This document shows positions 7,822 through 12,784 of a stretch of DNA of 12,784 bases, piece after piece. The stretch spans positions 1 through 12,784 of the forward strand of contig JBMOIL010000070.1 of the NCBI GenBank assembly GCA_049317345.1, read 5' to 3'. The notes below the pieces were generated by a model. It did not search any database. It saw only the letters and a list, made by a program, of their open reading frames with translations, and was not told the DNA's origin. The stretch is from Mxb001 sp049317345 (GTDB lineage Bacteria > Actinomycetota > Actinomycetes > S36-B12). The first letter of the stretch is position 1, and each line of letters starts with the position of its first letter. The translations under genes were made by a program, and so were the position numbers.

Positions 7822-7854
7822 GGGGTAGCGATACCCATCCGTTATCGCTATTCC
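7822..7854 (+). promoter_or_regulatory. Intergenic stem-loop between permease and binding-protein genes
   Basis: TAGCGATA (7826-7833) and TATCGCTA (7843-7850) are a perfect 8-bp inverted repeat around the 9-nt loop CCCATCCGT. In RNA the stem can extend by two G-U and two G-C pairs (7822-7825 with 7851-7854) to 12 pairs. It starts 5 nt after the permease stop and ends about 60 nt before the lipoprotein start. There is no T-run, so it does not look like a full terminator. Similar intergenic hairpins in other importer operons slow mRNA decay or cause partial termination and set subunit ratios. An operator role is also possible. Confidence 0.5.
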
Positions 7855-7914
7855 GCCGAATCACGCGAGGGCCGCGCCTACGATGACGGGGACATCTACC
7901 TTCCTGGAGGAAGA

Positions 7915-8940
7915 ATGAAGCGAGTAGGCAAGGGCGCTGGCCTCGTGGTCGCGCTCGCCACTGCCGGACTGGCCCTCGCGGCCTGCGGTGGTGGCACCGT
8001 GAATGAGGCGGCCTCGTCGTCAGCGGCACCCGCTGAGTCGAGCGCGGCACCCGACGCATCGAGCTCGGCTGCTGCCCCCGCTGACACCGCTTGCGGCTCG
8101 TGGGGCGTTGCCATGCACGCGTGGGTGGGCTACACCGCCTCCGCGCAGGTGCTCAGCGACGTCGCGCGCCAGAGCCTCGGCTGCGACATCACCCAGACAA
8201 CCCTCGACGAGGCTGCCGTGACCTACGACGCGATGGAGGCCGGCTCAATCGACGTCATCATCGAGGACTGGGGCGGCGGCCGCTGGGCCGAGTGGGTCGA
8301 TCGTGGCGCGATCGTCGAGGTCGGCTACAACGGCAACATCGGACTCATCGGCATGTACGTCCCGCAGTGGATGTGCGATGAGTACCCCGACATCACCGAC
8401 GGCGCCAAGCTCAATGATTACGTCGATCTCTTCAAGACGCCGGAGTCCGGTGACAAGGGTGCGTGGCTCGAGGGCCCGCCCGGATACACCACCATCGGTG
8501 AGAAGTTGATTGAGGCCAACGGTCTCAACTACAAGGTCATCAACACCGGCTCCGAGGCCGCTCTCATCGAGGCCTTCACCAAGGGCAACGACAACAAGGA
8601 AGCGGTGCTCGGCTATTTCTACGAGCCGCAGAACTTCCTCGCCAAGGTCCCGCTGTGCCGCATCAACTTCCCGGCCAACGACTGGACCGACCCGGCGAAG
8701 GCAAGTGGCCTCACGGACTACCCGGAGACCCCGCTGGTCAAGCTCGCCACCGTGAAGCTCATGGACTCGGGTAGCCCCTTCGCCACCCTCGTCCAGAACT
8801 TCGAGTGGACTAACGATGACCAGAACCAGGTCGCACTCGACATCGAGTCCGGTATGACCCCGGAGGAGGCGGCCGCGAAGTGGATCGCCGCCAACCCCGA
8901 CAAGGTCGCTGCGTGGCTTGAGGGCACCGGAGCTGCCTGA
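7915..8940 (+). CDS. Substrate-binding lipoprotein of the betaine/choline importer (ProX/OpuAC-like)
   Basis: The 341-residue product is an extracytoplasmic binding protein anchored as a lipoprotein. A lysine/arginine start and hydrophobic stretch lead to the lipobox LALAAC with lipidated C24, followed by a Ser/Ala-rich linker to about residue 55. The mature part is OpuAC-like. Aromatic residues that could form a cation-pi cage for a quaternary amine occur at W63, W70, Y73, W119, W124 and W127, in HAWVGYTASAQ and EDWGGGRWAEW. The assignment of individual residues to the pocket is inference. The ATG at 7915 has an excellent GGAGGAAG (7906-7913) in front and gives a proper signal peptide; a longer in-frame start at 7666 would lie inside the permease gene. 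It is separated from the permease by 97 nt with a stem-loop, suggesting expression apart from, or above, the membrane parts. A strong hairpin terminator follows. Confidence 0.88.
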   Translation: MKRVGKGAGLVVALATAGLALAACGGGTVNEAASSSAAPAESSAAPDASSSAAAPADTACGSWGVAMHAWVGYTASAQVLSDVARQSLGCDITQTTLDEAAVTYDAMEAGSIDVIIEDWGGGRWAEWVDRGAIVEVGYNGNIGLIGMYVPQWMCDEYPDITDGAKLNDYVDLFKTPESGDKGAWLEGPPGYTTIGEKLIEANGLNYKVINTGSEAALIEAFTKGNDNKEAVLGYFYEPQNFLAKVPLCRINFPANDWTDPAKASGLTDYPETPLVKLATVKLMDSGSPFATLVQNFEWTNDDQNQVALDIESGMTPEEAAAKWIAANPDKVAAWLEGTGAA

Positions 8941-8967
8941 TCCGCAGCACCACCTAGTCTGAAGCGT

Positions 8968-8996
8968 AGGGGCCCGGCCATCTGGCCGGGCCCCTT
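8968..8996 (+). terminator. Rho-independent-type terminator after the transport operon
   Basis: GGGGCCCGGCC-ATCT-GGCCGGGCCCC is a perfect 11-bp G/C stem with a 4-nt loop, extendable by an A-T pair at the base (8968/8995). It begins 27 nt after the binding-protein stop. The trailing sequence TTCGTC has only a short T-run, as is common for actinobacterial hairpin terminators. It insulates the betaine operon from the downstream nucleotidyltransferase gene. Confidence 0.8.
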
Positions 8997-9055
8997 CGTC
9001 ATGTCTGACCGGTCCGCTCGGGGAGACGCTCCGAAGCATGTGATGGGATGACCGC

Positions 9056-10132
9056 ATGCGCGAGGCGATCCTGCTGGTCGGGGGCCAGGGCACGCGACTG
9101 CGGCCACTCACGCTCGGCACGCCCAAGCCGATGCTCCCTGTCGCCGGCGTGCCCGTGACCGTGCACCAGATCGAGCGTGCGCGAGCGGCGGGCGTCGAAC
9201 GGATCGTGCTCGGTACGTCGTACCGCGCGGAGGTCTTCGCCGAGCAGCTCGGCGACGGAAGTCATCTCGGTGTCGAGATCGCCTACGCCGTCGAGGATGA
9301 GCCCCTGGGCACGGGCGGGGCCATCCGGCACGCGGCCGCGCACTTGGTGAGCGGCCCCGACGATCCCGTCATGGTGCTCAACGGCGATGTGCTGAGCGGC
9401 GTGGACTACGCGGGGCTGGTGAAGCAGCACGTGAGCTCGGGCGCCCTCGCCACCCTGCACCTCGTGCGCGTCGCGGATCCCTCGGCGTATGGATTGGTGC
9501 CGACAGATGAGCACGGGCGCGTGCTCGCCTTCCGCGAGAAGCCCACGACGCCCGAGGAGATCGTCACGGATCAGATCAACGCGGGTTGCTACGTCTTCCG
9601 CAGGTCGGCCATCGACGCCATCCCCGTCGGTCGCCCCGTGTCTGTCGAGCGTGAGACCTTCCCGTCGTTCCTTGCTGAGGGCGCCCTGGTCCGCGGCGTC
9701 GTTGACGATTCCTACTGGCTCGACCTCGGCACTCCCTGGGACTTCGTGCGCGGCTCCGCCGATCTCGTGCTCGGCATCGCACCCTGGGCGGGGCATGTGC
9801 CGGCGGAAGCACTCGTGCTCGAGGGCGCTGAGGTCGACGGCTCGGCAGTCGTCACCGGCGGTACGACGGTCGGCCGGGGCGCACGCGTCGCTCCGGGCGC
9901 GCGCGTGCATGGATCGGTGCTCCTAGACGGTGCTGTCATCGCGGCCGATGCTGTGGTGGAGGACTCGGTCATCGGCGCAGGCGCGCTGATCGATGCCGGT
10001 GCGGTCGTCGCCGGAAGCGTCATCGGAGATGGAGCCCGGATCGGGGCGGGCAATGAACTGCGCGCAGGTGCGCGCGTGTGGCCCGGCATCGAGCTCCCCG
10101 CCACCGCGGTGCGCTTCTCCACCGACGCCTGA
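9056..10132 (+). CDS. manB: Sugar-phosphate nucleotidyltransferase, probable mannose-1-phosphate guanylyltransferase
   Basis: The 358-residue protein has an N-terminal nucleotidyltransferase domain and a C-terminal left-handed beta-helix, like mycobacterial GDP-mannose pyrophosphorylase ManB (about 359 residues), which makes GDP-mannose for glycans. The nucleotide-binding signature GGQGTRLRPLT with KPMLP covers residues 9-28. NGD with D111 is a likely metal ligand, and FREKP with K162 contacts the sugar phosphate in the family. Hexapeptide-type repeats (GARVAPGARVHGSVLLDG, GALIDAGAVVAG) run from about 265 to 345. No clear ribosome binding site precedes the ATG, but the product starts exactly at the conserved MREAILLVGG. 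The next genes, fbiB and fbiA, converge on it, as in mycobacteria where manB lies beside fbiA-fbiB. Glucose-1-phosphate-type specificity cannot be excluded by eye. Confidence 0.8.
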   Translation: MREAILLVGGQGTRLRPLTLGTPKPMLPVAGVPVTVHQIERARAAGVERIVLGTSYRAEVFAEQLGDGSHLGVEIAYAVEDEPLGTGGAIRHAAAHLVSGPDDPVMVLNGDVLSGVDYAGLVKQHVSSGALATLHLVRVADPSAYGLVPTDEHGRVLAFREKPTTPEEIVTDQINAGCYVFRRSAIDAIPVGRPVSVERETFPSFLAEGALVRGVVDDSYWLDLGTPWDFVRGSADLVLGIAPWAGHVPAEALVLEGAEVDGSAVVTGGTTVGRGARVAPGARVHGSVLLDGAVIAADAVVEDSVIGAGALIDAGAVVAGSVIGDGARIGAGNELRAGARVWPGIELPATAVRFSTDA

Positions 10133-10163
10133 CAGGCCGCGGCCGAGGAGTGACCGACTCGCG

Positions 10164-10219
10164 AAAACGACGCTTCGTGGCACCTATTGGGCCTCAGAAA
10201 CGCCACGAAGCGTCGTTTT
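10164..10219. terminator. Perfect 18-bp inverted repeat, likely bidirectional terminator
   Basis: AAAACGACGCTTCGTGGC (10164-10181) is matched by its exact reverse complement at 10202-10219, around a 20-nt loop. The repeat sits between two convergent genes, and each strand reads into a TTTT run at the end of the stem, as expected for a terminator working in both directions. The loop is larger than usual, and each arm could fold on itself through ACGA/TCGT, so a dispersed extragenic palindrome is another possibility. The rest of the gap (10133-10267) shows nothing else. Confidence 0.7.
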
Positions 10220-10267
10220 GGGCGGTGGAGCGGCGGCGACGACGTTGTTGGAGCGGGACGTTGACGC

Positions 10268-11608
10268 TCAGCGCAGGACGATGAAGTCTCCGGGGTTGCG
10301 CTCGGGGCGTGCACCCGGCTCGGCGGCGGGGCGGCCGATCGCGATGGCACCGAGTGGCTGCCACGACGCGGGGACGTCCAGCACCTCCTGCACCACCTCG
10401 GGGCAGAACATCGTGGACGAGATCCACGCCGCACCCCAGCCCTCGGCGGCGAGAGCGATGAGGAGGTTCTCCACCGCGGCCCCGCCCGAGACGAGGAAGA
10501 GATCGCGTTCGAAGCCGGAGCGCCGGGCGTCGGGGTAGGTGTGTGGACCCTCGGCCATGTCGAGGAAGGGCAGGACCACCGCGGGTGCGCCCCACAGGAT
10601 GTCCCCGCGCTTCACGCGCCGCTCGATAGCGTCCTCGTCGAACCCATCCGCCGCGAGGTCGGCACGCCACCGCTGCTGCATGGCCGACAGCAGGGCCTCG
10701 CGTCGCTGATCGAGGACCGCGAAGCGCCAGGGAGTGGTGTGGTGCGGCGCCGGTGCTGTGATCGCCATCGAGATCGCGCGCGTCACGGCCGCAGGGTCCA
10801 CGGCGTCGTCGCCGAAGTGCCGGATGGTGCGACGCAAGGCCACTGCATCGCGTGCGCCTTCGCGTCGCGCCTCTGCCGAACCCAGCGGGAAGAGGTCCTC
10901 CTCGAGAGGGCGTACGCCCGAGACGGCTCCTGGACCGTCGTCGCTGGACACGTGGTGGGCGAGGCCGCGCACGACCGCGACGGGGACACCGCCGGACTTG
11001 CCCTTGACGAGGTCTGCCGCCGAGGCGATCTCATCGGCCACGGCGATGACGGTCGCCTCCATGGCGCGGCCCTGGGCATCGGGGAGTCCGCGCAGGTCGT
11101 CGAGCACGGTCACGCCGGCGACGCCGATCGCGGAGTCGGTGAGTCCGTCGCGCCAGGGACGCCCCAGGGTGTCGGTCACCACCACGCCCACGGAGAGTCC
11201 CGTGTGGTCGCGCAGGCCGTGCCGCAAAGCTCGCGCCGACGCGTCGGGGTCACGGGGGAGGAGCAGCACGTGGCCGGCTGGCGCGTTGCTGGCATCGATG
11301 CCGGCCGCTGCGAGCACGAGTCCGTGATGCGTGCGCACGATCCGGGTGGTCCCCCGCGGGGTCTCCTTCGTGGCGACCACCGTCACCGTCTCGGCATCGA
11401 GAGCAGCATCACGCTGAGACTCGGGCACGATGCGGCCCTCGGACTTGCTCACGACCTTGCTCGTGACGACGACGACATCGCCCTCGATCAGCCCGGTCGA
11501 ACCATCGGGCCATGTGGCGTCAGGGAGTGCGTGCGCGATCAGTGCGGCGAGATCATCACCCGCGGAGATCTCGCCGATCCCGGCGAGTCCGATGACCTGG
11601 AGTGTCAT
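10268..11608 (-). CDS. fbiB: Coenzyme F420:L-glutamate ligase / dehydro-F420-0 reductase, two-domain FbiB
   Basis: The 446-residue protein matches actinobacterial FbiB (448 residues in mycobacteria). The N-terminal CofE-type ligase (about 1-245) adds glutamates to F420-0 using GTP. Visible motifs are TSKVVSKSEGR (49-59), HGLVLAAAGIDASN (96-109) and TDTLGRPWRDGLTDSAIG (145-162). The C-terminal nitroreductase-fold domain (about 253-446) shows RRTIRHF (259-265) and the FMN-site segment APAPHHTTPWRF (285-296). In mycobacteria this domain reduces dehydro-F420-0. Its ATG overlaps the fbiA stop in ATGA (11605-11608), so translation is coupled and no separate promoter is expected. The two-domain fusion supports an actinobacterial origin, since archaeal CofE lacks the second domain. 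Confidence 0.93.
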   Translation of the reverse strand: MTLQVIGLAGIGEISAGDDLAALIAHALPDATWPDGSTGLIEGDVVVVTSKVVSKSEGRIVPESQRDAALDAETVTVVATKETPRGTTRIVRTHHGLVLAAAGIDASNAPAGHVLLLPRDPDASARALRHGLRDHTGLSVGVVVTDTLGRPWRDGLTDSAIGVAGVTVLDDLRGLPDAQGRAMEATVIAVADEIASAADLVKGKSGGVPVAVVRGLAHHVSSDDGPGAVSGVRPLEEDLFPLGSAEARREGARDAVALRRTIRHFGDDAVDPAAVTRAISMAITAPAPHHTTPWRFAVLDQRREALLSAMQQRWRADLAADGFDEDAIERRVKRGDILWGAPAVVLPFLDMAEGPHTYPDARRSGFERDLFLVSGGAAVENLLIALAAEGWGAAWISSTMFCPEVVQEVLDVPASWQPLGAIAIGRPAAEPGARPERNPGDFIVLR

Positions 11609-12660
11609 GCCGGTGGCCGCAGGCTCGAGGCAAGATCCAGTGCGGCTTGCGCGATGGCGGCGGTGGCGTCGGTGTCGGTCATGAGGAGTGGCCGGGCCTC
11701 GCAGGCAATGCCCAGTGACTGCACCGCGGGCACGGATGCGGCGTCGGCGCTGTCGACGAGCCAGCCATCGAGGATGCCGTCGGCGGGAGCCCCCGCGGGG
11801 ATCAGCGCGCGGCGCGGCCCGTAGTGGCGAGCGACTGCAGCGGCATCTGTCTGCACGCCGATGGCGGCGAGGCAGGCGTCCGCCATACCGCGGACGGGAC
11901 GCCCGCTGACGATGGGCGACACTCCGACCACCGGTGCTGCCGTCCGCTGCATTGCCTCGCGGATGCCCGGGACGCGCAGGATCGTGCCCACCGAGACCAC
12001 CGGATTGGACGGGGGAAGCAGCACGACGTCGGCGGACTCGATGGCCTCGACGACTCCGGGTCCGGGCTTGGCCTCGTCAGCGCCCACGAGCACGATCGCA
12101 TGCGCGGGGAGCTCGGCGCGGTAGCGCACCCACCACTCCTGGAAGTGGATGGCGCGGCGCGCGGGCGCCCCCGTGTCGTCCACGCCGCCCTCCGGGTCGT
12201 CTACGACGACATGGGTCTCCGCGCGCTCGTCGGTCATCGGGAGGAGGCGGACGCCCGGGCGCCAGCGATCGCAGAGAGCTTCGGTGATCGTGGAGAGGGG
12301 GAAACCGGCGTTGAGCATCTGCGTGCGCACCAGGTGGGTGGCGATGTCGCGGTCGCCCAGCCCGAACCACGAGGGCTCGAGCCCGTAGGTGGCCAACTCC
12401 TCCTTGACGGTGAAGGTCTCCGCCTCGCGACCCCAGCCGCGCTCCTCGGAGATGCCGTTGCCCAGGGTGTACATCACCGTGTCGAGGTCCGGGCACACGC
12501 GCAGGCCATGGATCCAGATGTCGTCGCCGGTATTGCCGATGACGGTCACCTCGGCGTCCGGGGCTGCGGCCAGCAGCCCGCGCAAGAAGCGAGCGCCGCC
12601 GATCCCCCCTGCCAGCACGGTGATGCGGCGCAGCGGTGTCGGGGTCGTCGGCATGGTCAT
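11605..12660 (-). CDS. fbiA: F420 biosynthesis phospholactate/phosphoenolpyruvyl transferase FbiA (CofD-type)
   Basis: The 351-residue transferase joins the deazaflavin Fo to a GDP-activated three-carbon phosphate; in mycobacteria this is the phosphoenolpyruvyl group, giving dehydro-F420-0. CofD-family motifs are clear: VLAGGIGGARFLRG (15-28), VIGNTGDD (40-47) near the substrate site, CPDLDTVMYTLG (56-67), GLGDRD (100-105) and PPSNP in the second half. Two starts are possible, ATG at 12660 (MTMPTTP) or 12654 (MPTTP). An in-frame TGA at 12669-12667 on this strand excludes any earlier start. Neither has a Shine-Dalgarno sequence, so leaderless translation is likely. Its start lies 11 bp from that of divergent fbiC, and it overlaps fbiB by 4 nt. 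The guanylyltransferase that makes its donor (FbiD/CofC) is not in the window. Confidence 0.93.
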   Translation of the reverse strand: MTMPTTPTPLRRITVLAGGIGGARFLRGLLAAAPDAEVTVIGNTGDDIWIHGLRVCPDLDTVMYTLGNGISEERGWGREAETFTVKEELATYGLEPSWFGLGDRDIATHLVRTQMLNAGFPLSTITEALCDRWRPGVRLLPMTDERAETHVVVDDPEGGVDDTGAPARRAIHFQEWWVRYRAELPAHAIVLVGADEAKPGPGVVEAIESADVVLLPPSNPVVSVGTILRVPGIREAMQRTAAPVVGVSPIVSGRPVRGMADACLAAIGVQTDAAAVARHYGPRRALIPAGAPADGILDGWLVDSADAASVPAVQSLGIACEARPLLMTDTDATAAIAQAALDLASSLRPPA

Positions 12661-12665
12661 AGGGT
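12660..12665 (+). promoter_or_regulatory. TAGGGT upstream of fbiC: possible leaderless -10 or short ribosome binding site
   Basis: TAGGGT matches TANNNT and ends 6 nt before the fbiC ATG, which is the spacing expected when transcription starts at the A of ATG. The AGGG within it could instead be a short Shine-Dalgarno 7 nt before the ATG. The same hexamer at the same distance precedes betA (1625-1630). The site overlaps the first base of the fbiA start codon. Which reading is right cannot be decided from sequence. Confidence 0.35.
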
Positions 12666-12671
12666 GTCACG

Positions 12672-12784
12672 ATGCCGTCCACGCCGTCGGGGGTCGTCCG
12701 GGCGCTTGCCCGCGCCCGGCGGGGATCGACCCTCGCGCCCGACGAGGCCACCTGGCTGATCGGCGCCCGTGGGGATGCCCTCGA
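12672..12784 (+). CDS. fbiC: Partial FbiC, Fo synthase (N-terminus only)
   Basis: From the ATG at 12672 the frame is open to the window edge for 37 codons plus two bases. The product begins MPSTPSGVVRALARARRG and continues with STLAPDEATWLIGARGDAL. This follows the N-terminal pattern of actinobacterial FbiC, a helix rich in R and A followed by G-x-T-L-x-x-D-E-A and A-R-G-D-x-L, which precedes the first radical-SAM domain. FbiC makes the deazaflavin Fo from a riboflavin precursor and tyrosine. An in-frame TAG at 12660-12662 and the lack of another start codon pin the ATG at 12672. It is divergent from fbiA, with only 11 bp between start codons. The CxxxCxxC cluster motifs lie beyond the edge, so the identification rests on the N-terminus and on the fbiA-fbiB neighbours. 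Confidence 0.8.
   Translation, partial: MPSTPSGVVRALARARRGSTLAPDEATWLIGARGDAL

Noticed and set aside
6777..7838. A 353-codon minus-strand open frame opposite the permease
   Set aside because: Its Asp/His/Glu/Arg-rich composition is what antisense reading of hydrophobic codons produces; the permease on the other strand is clear.
7879..7884. TACGAT as a -10 box for the binding-protein gene
   Set aside because: It fits TANNNT, but no -35 is seen and such hexamers occur by chance; it is not strong enough to list as a promoter.
9044..9049. TGGGAT six bases before the manB start as a leaderless -10
   Set aside because: It lacks the conserved A at the second position of TANNNT; the manB promoter is left unassigned.
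10541..12759. Two long plus-strand open frames (10541-11824 and 11824-12759)
   Set aside because: They are antisense to fbiB and fbiA, whose motifs are unmistakable; the plus-strand translations show no family features.
1..12784. CRISPR arrays, tRNA or rRNA genes, insertion sequences, prophage or toxin-antitoxin genes
   Set aside because: No direct-repeat arrays, cloverleaf-like segments, transposase motifs or foreign-looking genes were recognised; the gaps are short and explained by promoters, operators and terminators.

Overview
The window comes from a high-G+C actinobacterium (Actinomycetota). The genes are dense, strongly G/C-biased at third codon positions and often overlapping. One end carries the mycobacterial-type coenzyme F420 genes: a two-domain FbiB, FbiA, and the start of FbiC, with a mannose-1-phosphate guanylyltransferase-like gene beside them. 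I cannot name genus or species from the sequence.

Region 1 (1-8996) looks like a choline/glycine betaine uptake-and-degradation operon. At the left edge the first 11 codons of a divergent gene read like an IclR-family regulator. The divergent gap holds a perfect 17-bp palindrome plus a degenerate second site, a good operator candidate. Six plus-strand genes follow: a non-pyrrolysine MttB-superfamily methyltransferase, a choline dehydrogenase-like GMC oxidoreductase (betA), betaine aldehyde dehydrogenase (betB), and an ABC importer made of an ATPase (proV/opuAA-like), a double-length fused permease (proW-like) and a substrate-binding lipoprotein (proX/opuAC-like). betA/betB overlap by 8 nt, and betB/ATPase and ATPase/permease are 1-2 nt apart. 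A stem-loop lies between the permease and binding-protein genes, and a strong hairpin terminator closes the operon. Proposed flow (inference): the importer brings in choline or glycine betaine, BetA and BetB oxidise choline to glycine betaine, and the MttB-like enzyme removes a methyl group. No corrinoid protein gene is visible in the window.

Region 2 (9056-10132) is a sugar-phosphate nucleotidyltransferase gene (manB-like, GDP-mannose supply). It converges with fbiB across a gap holding a perfect 18-bp inverted repeat, a likely bidirectional terminator.

Region 3 (10268-12784) is F420 biosynthesis. fbiA and fbiB run on the minus strand with a 4-nt ATGA overlap. A previously hidden partial gene, the N-terminus of fbiC, starts on the plus strand only 11 bp from the fbiA start codon. 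Stop codons in both reading frames pin these starts, so the two genes are almost back to back and probably use overlapping, perhaps leaderless, promoters.

No tRNA, rRNA, CRISPR array, insertion sequence or phage gene was seen. No gene-free stretch exceeds 300 bases; the longest are about 136 bases (34-169), 135 bases (10133-10267) and 115 bases (8941-9055).
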